Below are positions 34,360-44,214 of a stretch of 45,000 nucleotides of DNA, piece after piece. The first letter of the stretch is position 1. Each line of letters opens with the position of its first letter. Source of the stretch: Cristatella mucedo (Eukaryota > Bryozoa > Phylactolaemata > Cristatellidae); assembly GCA_009760855.2 (NCBI GenBank), contig WPIO01000041.1, forward strand, positions 887,501 to 932,500, in the 5' to 3' direction. A program made the translations under genes and the position numbers. Under the pieces are notes generated by a model that saw only the letters and a list, made by a program, of their open reading frames with translations, was not told where the DNA came from and did no database searches.

Positions 34360-35173
34360 AAGGATGCGAATGACGGGAGTGAAGGCGGCTGCAAAGAACG
34401 TGCGCCAGTGTGGCAGGCCGACGGCAACGACCAAGAGTGGCCGTTGCCGCTGCTGCTTCGCTCTGCGGCGCTCAGCTGTAGATGCTGCTCAGCTGCCTTT
34501 CTATGCCGCTCGGCTGCTGCTGCTGCTGCATTTGTGCGCTCTAGGCAAGACCGGCTGAACCTGGCGTTCTCTTCCAGCAGCGCCGGACGCTATGTCATGA
34601 CACGACCCGCCTGGCAGCCTTCTGCTGATGAGTGGGCTACGCTGCACGGCAGCGATACCCGGTCTCTGCTGCAGCTGTAGCAGTACGGCCAATGCCAACA
34701 TTCCGCTGACTCTGGCGTTACGGCCAGAATGCCTCGCCCCCACTGCCCATGTGTGCTGTCGCACGACGGCTTTGCATTTGCATGATCCCGGTCTAGCACC
34801 TTTGCAGCCGAGTCGGCCTGCCTAACGGAATGGGCTTAGCTGCTGTGGATTTCGACAGCAGCAGCAGGCCGCCAGGTGTGGCAGCGCAGCTTTCGTTCGT
34901 GCGATGGCAAAGTGAATGCAGCCTCGGTGGCAGCCTCGTCCTGATGACGTACATCTCAGCCACTTCGTCGTGGCCCCGTGCAGCAGTCGTCTAGCCTGGA
35001 CGCCACCTCCCCTCCCCGAAGCTGTGCCTCCAGTGCACCGAACCTTGGCACGCGAACAAGCGCTCGATGGCGCCACGTTCTGACGGGTTGGCCGGCACAC
35101 GTGCCATCTTGGCAGTGCACGACGTGAGCTGTTAAATTATTGATGTCATTCAGTTAAGTAATCCGAGTGCCGT

Positions 35174-35179
35174 AATAAA
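35174..35179 (+). promoter_or_regulatory. Poly(A) signal AATAAA, probable ACBD3 3' end
   Basis: The first AATAAA I find downstream of the ACBD3 stop, 815 bases after it. A 3' UTR of that length is ordinary for this gene family. Confidence 0.55.
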
Positions 35180-35639
35180 TTGAGTTCGTAGTCGGTGATT
35201 AGCCTCCGGCGTTGTCAGCATTTTGCCCAGCTTTGCCCGTTAGCCGAGCGTACCTTGGAACGCTGTGCATCCAATGCGAGATATGCACGCCAGACTAAGA
35301 TGGAATTAAGCCAGCCAATCGTTGGGCCGCCTGAGCCCCTGAGCGCTGCTGCTGGCTGCCGCGAGCTCAACGCGAGGGTGTGCAGGAAAAGTCGCCCATG
35401 TCTTCTTTATGTACTGTGTTCTTCTTCTTATGCAACGTCAACTACTGTCCTACTGCCGACTATGGCTCATTCTTTTCAGCGGTCCTGAACTGCTACTTCT
35501 ATGCTACTCACTACCTCAACTGCTCTCCTGACTCTGCTATGCTTTCCACTTTCTCTTTTTTGCGTGAGACTAAGTCCGTTGGCTACCGAATGCGTACCGA
35601 AAGACGCTTAGGCTGAGAGTGTGCTATGCAAAACTCTCC

Positions 35640-35706
35640 TGCGTAACACCCACATGGTCTTTATGACTTTGTGGAGTTACAGACGGAGATACATTACATT
35701 ACATTC
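35640..35706 (+). repeat. Short dispersed repeat ending in ATACATTACATTACATT
   Basis: ACAGACGGAGATACATTACA recurs almost exactly at 18290 (TAGACGGAGATACATTACAT). A worn relative of the preceding segment (CTTTATGACTTTGTGGAGTTAC) is present at 42058 (CTTTATGGAATTACGG). It is probably the 3' end of a third SINE. Confidence 0.5.
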
Positions 35707-35746
35707 GTGAAAGCACTAGGGATGCTTGCTCGATGGTGAAAGCCTG

Positions 35747-35748
<2 letters not shown>

Positions 35749-35787
<39 letters not shown>
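35749..35787 (+). repeat. (CTG)13 trinucleotide repeat
   Basis: Thirteen CTG units. The surrounding 35700-36012 has open frames, one of which reads an Ala run, but none matches a protein I know. Confidence 0.95.
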
Positions 35788-35792
<5 letters not shown>

Positions 35793-36299
35793 CGTGGTTC
35801 CCACGACCGACGTAACACTGCTCAGGTTGTGTCGCAGCCTCACAGGTTCGAGAGAGTTCGAGGATCATGGACAGTCTGGCGGCGACTATCTGCGCCCTGC
35901 ACCCGTGAGCGGTTTCCCTCAGGTCAGGTCCGCCTGGCGGGAGCGACTAGGAGAAGCCAGCCGTGTCCTAGACACGGAACAATGTGTGGCTATCAGCAAT
36001 CGCAAGCAATAATCTGAGGTTCAACCCACAGCAGTGCGAACGAAATTATAAATACAGCCTCTTGTATTTTAAGCGTTGGGATTGGCGTGCACTGTACCCG
36101 AAGCGTGGGCTTTTGATCTGGACCGTTTTGAGGGGTCTCGAATTGTGGAATGGAGTCGCTACTTGGCCGTGTTGGCAGCACGCTCTGCCAAAGTTAGGGC
36201 TTCACGAAAATCCCATTCTTAACTTCGGCAAATTAAGGAACAAATTAGTGCTTAATCAAATTTTAGGGAGTTGCTGATCGTTGTTGTGCTGAACAAGAG

Positions 36300-36520
36300 C
36301 AAAGTGAAAGAAAGTCTCCGGATACAATAATAATTACTATTGTATTGTTACTGTAATATATAAAATACTAATTATTATAATATTAATATTATAATAATTA
36401 ATTAATAATAATATGCTAATACTAATATTAAGACTAATTTATTATTAACAATATATATATATATATATTAGTTATAATTATTATTAATTTTATATAATGT
36501 ATGTATATATATATATATCG
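36300..36520. repeat. AT-rich low-complexity stretch
   Basis: TAATAATATTA-type sequence and two (TA)n runs (36451-36468 and 36500-36518). No other content is visible. Confidence 0.85.
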
Positions 36521-36597
36521 TCCGAGAAGCCCTCAAAGTACGGGGAATCTTAGGGGTCCGTCAAGGTCTGCTTAGCCCCTGGGTCTTAGCCCAGGTT

Positions 36598-36745
36598 CTA
36601 AGGTGCTCGAAGTTCACGACCCCGATCGTGGCTTCGAGTCCTGCAGCGGGCGATCCTTAATTTCCCACTGCAAGCGGTGGTAGTAAAGTCGCTAAGGCTA
36701 CCCTGTCGCTCTATAGATGGCCGGCTAAAATTAAAATTTCCTTTT
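36598..36745 (+). repeat. SINE-A copy, moderately diverged
   Basis: It has AGGTGCTCGAAGTTCACGAC, CGATCGTGGCTTCGAGTCCT (worn B-box), CAGCGGGCGATCC and CTGCAAGCGGTGGTAGTAAA, ending in CTGTCGCTCTATAGATGGCC. Order and spacing are as in other copies. Confidence 0.7.
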
Positions 36746-36914
36746 CACTATGTATGCTCTTTAACTCTAGCCGGAGTCAGAGCCAAACACGGACATCGCC
36801 ATCATTCCTACCCTGCTGAAGACACCCAGGTTGACCTACCCTTTGATCCTTTACAACCTTGATTCTCTTTTGGCTGACTTAAGAAGTTCTTTGCAGCCTG
36901 CCATCTAACCACCC

Positions 36915-37046
36915 TGATTTGGCCCTGTGGCAAGATGCTCGCCTTTGATGACCAGGGCCGCGGGCGGGCTCGAGCCCTGACGCCGTTTTAAATCTCGATA
37001 GTTATAATAAGTTATTTCTCTTAGGGCTTTATTCAAATGAGTTGCT
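36915..37046 (+). repeat. SINE-B copy
   Basis: The head is TTTGGCCCTGTGGCAAGATG...GATGACCAGGGCCGCGGGCG and GGGCTCGAGCCCTGACG. The tail is truncated to TTATTTCTCTTAGGGCTTTA and TTCAAATGAGTTG. It matches the SINE-B copy at 15622 in both parts. Confidence 0.65.
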
Positions 37047-37129
37047 TTTCTTGACGAGACTCGCGCTTAGAGGGCCATTTACTTCCTTAAGCTTACTCAA
37101 GCTAACTTCTTCCTCAAGTTGGAAGACCC

Positions 37130-37300
37130 CCACTTTCAAGATTGGTTCATCAACAATGTTAGTGGTGCCGACCCATAATCTAGGCGTGCTAATCAACAAT
37201 AACTTGTCGTCTGATGAGCACGTTGCTGAGGCACGTTGCCTCTCCTATCGAGTCGGCCTACTTTCAGCTGTGTAGCATTGCCGAAATCGTGGTTTTCATT
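37130..37300 (+). mobile_element. Diverged LINE RT fragment
   Basis: The translated order NLGVLINNNLSSDEHV, SAYFQL-like and SIAEI resembles the SARNLGVIFQSDLSLDDHIS...SAYFQLHNIAKI block of the better LINE copies, with many changes. It could represent a related but distinct LINE lineage. Confidence 0.5.
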
Positions 37301-37559
37301 TTACGCGTTGATCTAATTAGAGGATACTTTGCCTGTCTTAAATATCTGGCTACTGCTTCTCTTGCAGCAAGCTGCAGTGCGCCTGAGTAAAGAGAGATTT
37401 CGTTTCAACTTTGGGCCCAAACGCACATTTTCCAGCGCATATCTTTCCCTTCTTACTGTCGCTCCCTGTTTTCTGCCGAGATGTTGACAGAATGTTGTTT
37501 TGACGCTGGCTATGCCACTTTGCTTATCCATCATCCAGCGATGGTGAGCTAGCCTTCTT

Positions 37560-37730
37560 ATTAGGTAAGGCGGTCGCTTTCACGACCTCGGTCCCGAGGT
37601 CGTGGGGTCGATTCTTGCAGTGGGCGATCCTTTATCGCCCACTGCAAGCGGTGGCGATAGCCGTAAAGGCTCTTCTGTCGCTATGCAAAAAGAGGCTGTT
37701 TAATCAGCTAGGAATTAATTATAGTTAATT
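37560..37730 (+). repeat. SINE-A, well-preserved copy
   Basis: It reads TAGGTAAGGCGGTCGCTTTC, ACGACCTCGGTCCCGAGGTC, GGGTCGATTCTTGCAGTGGG, CTGCAAGCGGTGGCGATAGC, AAGGCTCTTCTGTCGCTATG, AGAGGCTGTTTAATCAGCTA and a TTAA-rich tail. The 10-bp self-complement ACGACCTCGG/CCGAGGTCGT lies in the head. A plus-strand LINE 3' end follows within 30 bases. Confidence 0.85.
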
Positions 37731-37749
37731 GTAATTAATTATTATTATA

Positions 37750-38172
37750 TTATCATTTTCGGAATCCAACAGTCTACAAATACCTCGTACAAACGTCAAA
37801 TCCTTTGGAGACCGTGCATTTAGTTCGTATGCTCCCAAAGCCTGGAACTTCCTCCCGACTTGAGTCGCTACGTCTCCTGACTTGACCACATTTAAAAAGA
37901 ACTTAAAAAGATACCTATTTAGGACAGCATTTAGTGGGTCCCTGTGATTCATCCATCCTTCACGTGCTTATGCGTGCTGACACTGTGCATGTCACCCCTA
38001 ACCACATTTGCTTACTGACCCTGTGCATGTCACCCCTAACCCTGTTATTCATTTTGTTTGTTTATCAAGCATGATATTACTCATCGTTCAACTGTATTTC
38101 CCTTAGCAGCAAATGTCAAGCTCCTAGAGAGAGATTGAGTTCTCTGAGGGCGCTCTATCAAGTGGATTATCA
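37750..38172 (+). mobile_element. CR1/L2-like LINE, 5'-truncated copy
   Basis: It starts at the SESNSLQIPHTN-equivalent (TTTTCGGAATCCAACAGTCT) and runs through the ORF2 end, the 3' UTR and the tail region. In this copy the two halves of the 3' UTR dimer have become more alike (TGCATGTCACCCCTAACC twice). Confidence 0.85.
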
Positions 38173-38399
38173 TTCTAGTCATGCTGCTGATAGCAACCCT
38201 CGCCAGTTTCCCTTTGGCTACCATTGGTTCAGCTTGGTTCCCTTTGGTTCAGCGCAGTTATGGAGCGAAGTCGTGTGGCTATTTGCCTAATGCCGATGTT
38301 TTACGATGGAAGAGAAGATTGATTGAGTGTGCAAAATTCTAAACGCCTCGATGACTTGGAGTAAAGTTTCGCTGATTGATTCAGTGAAAGGTGGCTGAG

Positions 38400-38968
38400 T
38401 GAGTCAAAGCAAGGGAATCGAGAAACCTCAAGATCCTTGACATCGATGGTGTCGGTGCGAGAATACCTACTTCGCCTCTGTTGCTCAATCCCCCCTTCCG
38501 ACCTGTCATCGTTCTTAGATTGCTACAACTCGACACTAGCTGACATGCTCGACGAGTTTGCACCCCTGACTAGGCGCACTGTGTGCCTCGTCACTGCTCC
38601 CGACGCCTGGCGGCCTATGGTTTACCGCAGACGTTAAACTAGCTAGGTCTAAGCTTCGGGTGTACAACGACCTACTTAGGAATGCAGACGTAGGTAGAGT
38701 ATCTGCTTGTATTGCTCGATCTGTCCGCAGCTTTTGATGCGCTCACCAAGTCCTTCTTGAGCGCCTCTCATCTCGCCTGGGCATCACTGGCACTGCTCTG
38801 CATTGGTTCAGGTCCTATCTCAGTGGAAGAATCCAGAGTATTGATGTGAATGAACAAAGGTCATCCGACGAATCTTAGAAAAATGGAGTCCTTCAAGGCT
38901 CCGTGCTTGGTCCAGTTCTTTTCACGGTTTATTCTCTCCCTCTCGTCCCTGGGATTGCCAAGCACCAA
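38400..38968 (+). mobile_element. CR1/L2-like LINE, internal fragment (linker plus RT)
   Basis: 38430-38640 holds the linker before RT (ADMLDEFAPLTRRTVC and a short run of KRRR type). 38655-38968 holds a frame-broken RT start (VYNDLLRNADVGR, motif-A-like TTTTGATGC, SGRIQSIDVNEQRSS-like). It stops at 38968, where a minus-strand LINE tail begins, so another insertion or rearrangement cuts it. Confidence 0.8.
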
Positions 38969-38969
38969 G

Positions 38970-39085
38970 TAATAATAATAATAATAATAATGCACTTGAT
39001 AAAGCGCCCTCAGAGAACTCAATCACTCTCTAGGCGCTTTACATTTGCTGCAAAGGGAAATGCGATTGAATGGTGAGTAATATCC
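38970..39085 (-). mobile_element. LINE 3' tail, minus strand, nested
   Basis: An AAT-triplet run at 38970-38990, then the tail hairpin read on the minus strand (38999-39041), and the ATTTGCTGCAAAGGGAAATG segment. It is only about 115 bases long and lies between two plus-strand LINE pieces. Confidence 0.85.
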
Positions 39086-39530
39086 CACCAGGCTAAGCAT
39101 TGTACCATCCACTTTTCTGAATCTAACTGTTTACCTATACCTCGTACAAACCTCAAATCCTTTGGAGACCGTGCCTTTATTTCGTATGCTCCCAAAGCTG
39201 GTAACTCACTCCCGACCTGCGTCGCCACATCTCCTGACTGGTCCACTGTAAAAAGAAACTAAAAACGCGTCTATTTATCACAGCGTTTAGTTGTTCCCTG
39301 TGTGCTAATTCGTGCTGACGCTGCTGCATGCTGCCACTAACCACACTTGCATGCTGACCCTGTGCATGTCACCCCTAACTATGTTATTCTTGTTGTTTAT
39401 TGAGCATGCTACCACAAACCAGTGCTTCCTTTGCAGCAATTGTAAGGTGTCTAGAAAGAGATTGATTTCTCTGAGGGCGCTTTATCAAATGTATTGTTAT
39501 AATTATGAATATTATTATTATTACTATTAA
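39085..39530 (+). mobile_element. CR1/L2-like LINE, 5'-truncated copy
   Basis: It runs from CCACCAGGCTAAGCATTGTA through the ORF2 end, the 3' UTR and the tail region (AGATTGATTTCTCTGAGGGC) to an ATT-rich end. It follows the inverted tail directly, giving a fold-back pair. Confidence 0.85.
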
Positions 39531-39539
39531 GGGACAGCG

Positions 39540-40640
39540 AGGTACTTTTCTTTAGTACTCATGTGAGCTCAAATTGGCCGATAAAAGTGACAAATTTCAA
39601 CAAAAGGCACGAAGGAGTTAGGCTTGAAAGAGGTTTACAGGAAGAATCTTGTCTTGCATCTGCTATTAACCAGGAGCACAGTACAGCCTCCATAGCAGAG
39701 AGAACAGCTGTCGGAGACTGGGTGTGCTGTTATATATTTTCTCTGCAGAAAAAGCTTAGCAAGGAAGCCCTAAAAATCCACCTAATCGGGAACTTGAAAA
39801 CCAGGTCAACCTTTCACCAACCTTCACACCTGTACAGAAACCGGATTACAACTGCGATATTTCGCGTCACACGTGTAGTAAATTTTTCGCGAATTGAGAA
39901 TCCAGAGAGTTCGCTTGATAAGCATCAGCGTAAATAAAGCTTGCGGTTGTGAGCTTTGCATGGTCAATAGGGATTCATTCGTGTAGTCGTCGCTAACAAG
40001 AACTTCAATGATTCATCGGAATGCCGGCGGCTAGCCACTAAGTGAAAGAACTTGCCTATTCAATGGTAAACCTTTTCTCGAAAAGCTCTCTAACACGGCA
40101 CGGGATTCGCATTACTCTTAAACGGTGTGTAAAAAATAGTCATTTTATCTGCGGGTGGCATGAGCTATTTTCTAATTTCGTATGGGGTCTCAAAAAGTAC
40201 AAACGATGGTCCTCATTCCTCAAAACTGCCTTTATAGGCAGAAAAGTGATGCATGTATTTGAAATTGAATTATTTCCTAACAGAAAATTTCAGTTACAGC
40301 CAGAGTCAAACTCTGGTGCTAAAATACAAAATTCAGTTTGTTTAAGCAAATCAATTTCCTAACGCAATCACTCTAGTAAATTGTCCTGGCATGAGACTCA
40401 ATAAAATTGTCATATAAAACGAAAAAATGGCCATTCCCTTGAGTGTCGGTCACCAGACTAAGTCGTCGAGACACTAGATTTATTAGTTATTCTACAGATT
40501 AATTCATTGCGATTATTATTAAATTCCTTGCAAATACTGCATATAATTATAAATTCTGAATTATAATTACTGACGCCTTAAGCCTAGCAGCTAAATATAG
40601 TTGTCAGCTGCCCAAGTAAATACATTAATGCATTTTTCTT
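39540..40640. other. Unassigned AT-rich interval
   Basis: Open frames at 39563-39937 and 40042-40362 do not resemble a protein I recognise and have no supporting splice or codon signals. I see no repeats from the other families here. Confidence 0.4.
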
Positions 40641-40784
40641 AAGATGCTGCATCACGAGGCATCGGGCAGCAGGCAGCACGAATGTTGCTACAGCTGCAAT
40701 AATTTAATCAAGCCAGGGGCAAAGAAGCATCCCGTTGAAGTATCTGCTAATTTGTGTGGCAAATTCGTAGGGATAAATTGCTCG

Positions 40785-40935
40785 CACTTCACTTCGCCCA
40801 GGTGGCGGGTTCGATTCGTGCAGAAGACAATCCTATGTTGCGACATGCGAGCGGGTCGCTAGCCAGGAATGCTCTCCTGCCACTATACAAATGCGGGTGT
40901 TGTTCAATCGGCTCATCGTACTGCACTTTACTTAG
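40785..40935 (+). repeat. Diverged SINE-A relative
   Basis: A B-box-like GGCGGGTTCGATTCGTGCAG is followed by GACAATCCTATGTTGCGACA, GCGAGCGGGTCGCTAGCC and TCTCCTGCCACTATACAAAT. The order parallels SINE-A but identity is low, so it may be a separate subfamily. Confidence 0.55.
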
Positions 40936-41087
40936 ACGGTTTATTTCTGCGTGCCTGTCGGGCATCGTCGCCAATACTGCCGCTATATAAATAGAAATAC
41001 TGGGTACGCCATTTCACCTGTGAGAAAGAGCAGGAAAGAGCAGCAGCGTGTAGGACGTAAAACGGTCATCGGTGAGCCGCAATGGCC

Positions 41088-41265
41088 CGCACTAGGTGAG
41101 GCGGCTGCTTTTCACGACCTCAGGGTCCCGAGGTCACGTGGGTTCGAATCCTGCGGTGGGCGATCCTGTATTGCCACGGCATGCGGCGGTGATAGCCGCA
41201 AAGGCTCTTCTGTCGCTATACAAAAGAAACTGTTAAATCGGTTAGTATGATTTAATATTTAATAA
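41088..41265 (+). repeat. SINE-A copy with intact B-box
   Basis: It reads CTAGGTGAGGCGGCTGC, ACGACCTCAGGGTCCCGAGG, GTGGGTTCGAATCCTGCGGT (B-box GGTTCGAATCC exact), GCGGCGGTGATAGCCGCAAA, CTCTTCTGTCGCTATACAAA and ACTGTTAAATCGGTTAG. It is followed by AT-rich sequence. Confidence 0.85.
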
Positions 41266-41741
41266 CGATAACTTGTAAGTGAAAATATTTTAATACTGTA
41301 GGCCATGAGTGAAATAAACTGATTGCGGTTGAAAGAAGTTGCATTTATTCATTATTAAAATATCACATTGTTTTTTAGAATCGTGCAGAAGGACAAAAAA
41401 AGGCCTTTTGTAGTTTTCTAAATCCGACAATTTGGTGACAAACCCAGTGACCATTTACTTAATTAACTGCTACTTTCTGCATGACGGCCCCTTCTAAATC
41501 GCCTGTACCTGCTAGGTCACTGAGGTGAGGCCACTAAGTTGTTATGTCGCTAAGGTGGTTTGACAATTTTTCCTCTACCTTAGCCTTTCAAACAGCATGG
41601 ACCGCAATCATCACTAGAACTGGCCTCAACCGACCAAGTTCTTTGTAGGTAGCAGCGCCTTCAAGAATGAACCACTGGTGGACCTCTTTAAGGTACTGGT
41701 AACACCACTTTGCATCACGTTGGGCCTTATGAAAATAAGAC

Positions 41742-41850
41742 TTCATTCGTATAGCTCCCTAAGAGAACTTAATCTGTGTCCAGGGGCTTTATATATGCAG
41801 CAAGGATCGAGCCCACCACCTTCGTGGAAATGCGAGTACGCGTGCCCCTG
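41742..41850 (-). repeat. SINE-B copy, minus strand
   Basis: On the minus strand it reads CCACGAAGGTGGTGGGCTCG, ATATAAAGCCCCTGGACACA, TTAAGTTCTCTTAGGGAGCT and ATACGAATG: the SINE-B head end and tail in order, with substitutions in both hairpin arms. Confidence 0.6.
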
Positions 41851-42182
41851 GGACAAACGTGAAACTTCTTCCCTGAAGCTGAAGTTCTGAAGCAAATGGT
41901 TGAACCGGTTGTAGAACCGCAGTTAAAGGAGATCGTCGAGTTCAACGATTCCCCGAAAAGGCTCACTTGGAAAGAGACGGTGTGCGCACCAAAAGCCGCT
42001 AAGGCTTCGAGTCTGCAATAGACCACTTTCCTGTGCTAAATCCGCAGGGTCCCTGTAGCTTTATGGAATTACGGCCGGGTATACGTTGAAATACGTTGGA
42101 ATATCTCCATCATAGTGGTTTGGGGCTTCAATACGCAATCACAAAGCGAAAAATTGTGTAGAGGAGATTGATACTTTAGTGG

Positions 42183-42266
42183 AGAACGATGACACTGACA
42201 ACGATGAACGATGAACAATGACAACGAGAACGATGACTACGAGAACGATGACAACGAGAACAATTG
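42183..42266. repeat. Short tandem repeat of GAACGATGACAAC type
   Basis: Imperfect units of 12-15 bases (ACGATGACAACGAGA, ACGATGACTACGAGA) repeat five to six times. Confidence 0.8.
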
Positions 42267-42992
42267 AGCTAAGACCTCAAGCATTTCCCGGTCGCGCGTT
42301 ATTTGATGTTTTATATCAGCTCCTAATCTGCATCCGCACTCTTGTTATTTTGAAAGGATTCAATTCGGCTTGGAAAAGGCCTAATGCAAATAGCTACCTG
42401 CACTACGAGCCGGCCTCCAATAAACGGCTGCCACAGAAAACATAGTGCACAGTTCGAAACGTAATACTGGACGGCAACATTCTGAGGGGTCTCCTATACC
42501 GGACGACGAGAGCCCGGTGCCGGGTCTTGTGACCCGTGCCATGTCCTGAGTACTGACCTGTGCCTTGTCCTCTGACCTGTATCGTAGATTACGGATGGAT
42601 TGCGAAAGTGGGCACGCTGGTGCCAAAACTACATTGCCTAGCGCAAGTCTTTAGTTTGTGACTGATATGATGCGTGACGCAGCCAGGCATGCATCAGCGC
42701 AGCACTCCAAGTTGCTAGCCGCGCTACGAGGTTCAGGCGTCGCCAGCATACGTCGCGCGTCGGCTGACGAGCCCGGCGTTTGCACAGCCTCGCTGTCAGC
42801 CGACGCGGAAGCCGCACGGAAGCCAGGAGGACGGTAACGAGGGGAGATCGCGGCTCTCGTCAGAGATGCACGTCCCGTTGCAATGACCGGGCAGAGAAGC
42901 AGAGAACGTACGAGATCGGGTCGCTCGCTCGCTCGCTCGCTCGCTCAAAGCTCAGCTCGCTGTACGACTGAATTTAATGCTGACCGTAGCAA

Positions 42993-43039
42993 CAGCAACC
43001 GCTTGGCGACGCGCACCGCGCGTCGCCAAGCGGTTGCTG
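42993..43039. repeat. Perfect 22-bp inverted repeat, 3-base loop
   Basis: The left arm 42993-43014 (starting CAGCAACCGCTTGGCGAC) and right arm 43018-43039 (ending GTCGCCAAGCGGTTGCTG) are exact reverse complements, separated by ACC only. Confidence 0.95.
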
Positions 43040-43370
43040 GATCGGCAAAAAAAGCGCTATCGCGCTAATGCGCTAATCCGGCTGCTGGAGCCGAGCGCTC
43101 ACGCCGCGCGCGGCTGCAGCCGCCGACGGTGCAGACGACAGCGCGCGGCGGCTGCCATTGTAGCGAGCGCAAAAAGCGGAGCGGCGCTGCAGCAGCAAGC
43201 AAGCGGGGCGGCGCGCGAAGGCCCCGAGGCGTGGGGGGGCCGCGCGCGCCGCCCCCGCCTCGGGGACCGGACGGACTAGCGGCTGGACGATGGCGTCGCC
43301 GGCGGCGGCGACGCCGCTCGCTTCGAGTTTCGCCAGCGGCGGCCGCCGCCACACGCTAGCGAGCGCTCCG

Positions 43371-43973
43371 TCACTCAAAGTAGACGCCGTACACCGTGGC
43401 GACGGCGAAGATCGAGCCATTCTCGAACGTCGCCTCGGCGAAGCTGTCCAGCTTCTCGTCCCAGACGCTGCGGCTCCGCACGTGCACGCCCTGGCCCCTC
43501 TTCTCGCCGAGCGCGACGTTGCAGACGACTTTGTAGCGCGGGAAGTCGAGCTCCTTCACCGCGTGCTTGATGCGCTCGCACAGCACCTGCGCGCACTTGC
43601 CGCACTCGCGCGCGTCGTAGCGCTTGTCGCGAAGCTCGGCTGCGAGCGCGCGCCGCGTCACCGCCTCCACAGCCGCCGCGCGAAAGCGACGATCCGGCTC
43701 GGGTCCGAGCCGGTACGTGTTGGCGAACTCCGCCTGCTGGAGGCCTTTGCTCGCGTTGCTATTGGTTACGCGTTGCAGCCGCCATCTTGTGCTCGTGGCC
43801 AGGCTTCGGTAGCTTCCGCTCTCGCTGCCGTACTCGCCGCGGTCGCCCGGCCGCCGGATGGCCTTTTGAAGGGGCGGCGGCGGCGGCTGGCAGCGCTTTG
43901 TCGCGACGCGGGCGTCCTGCGTCGAGACGGCGCCGCCGTGGGAGAGGTTAATGGAGTTGGCGACTGTAGACAT
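43371..43973 (-). CDS. Tctex1-type dynein light chain
   Basis: The minus-strand frame encodes 200 residues from the ATG at 43973. The first 85 or so are low-complexity (a Pro run, Ser/Arg-rich). The rest is a Tctex1 domain: EFANTYRLGPEPDRRF, RYDARECGKCAQVLCERIKH, AVKELDFPRYKVVCNVALGE, KRGQGVHVRSRSVWDEKLDS, and FENGSIFAVATVYGVYFE at the very C-terminus, as in TCTEX1D/DYNLT2-DYNLT5 proteins, which link cargo to cytoplasmic or ciliary dynein. Subfamily cannot be fixed: the GEKRGQGV part is closer to DYNLT2B and the VYGVYFE end to DYNLT5. The frame has no intron, which is unusual for animal members. However, an 18-base T run and CTACAG sit at its start on this strand and look like a 3' splice site, so the ATG may be intronic and a 5' exon may lie at higher coordinates. 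Confidence 0.85.
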   Translation of the reverse strand: MSTVANSINLSHGGAVSTQDARVATKRCQPPPPPLQKAIRRPGDRGEYGSESGSYRSLATSTRWRLQRVTNSNASKGLQQAEFANTYRLGPEPDRRFRAAAVEAVTRRALAAELRDKRYDARECGKCAQVLCERIKHAVKELDFPRYKVVCNVALGEKRGQGVHVRSRSVWDEKLDSFAEATFENGSIFAVATVYGVYFE

Positions 43974-44168
43974 GTCTTGTAAAAAAAAAAAAAAAAAACG
44001 CAAACCGGCGGGTTAGCCACGCGCCACGTCGCCGCTCGGGCTTGCGGCCGCGCTGCGCCGCGTCTGCGCCGGCGCAGCGCGACGAGCCGTCGGGGGCGTT
44101 CGCGCCTCGCGATGAACACGCGCCGAAGCCTCTTCGCAGAAGAGCTTCGAAGCACGTCAAAGACGGAT

Positions 44169-44214
44169 GCGCGGAGCGCGCCGGCCGCCTAGAGGCGGCC
44201 GGCGCGCTCCGCGC
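44169..44214. repeat. Perfect 22-bp GC-rich inverted repeat, 2-base loop
   Basis: The left arm 44169-44190 (starting GCGCGGAGCGCGCCGGCC) and right arm 44193-44214 (ending GGCCGGCGCGCTCCGCGC) are exact reverse complements around AG. Confidence 0.95.

Noticed and set aside
39563-40362. Two open frames of 124 and 106 codons as a possible gene
   Set aside because: AT-rich, no similarity to a known family, no splice signals linking them. I leave the interval as unassigned.
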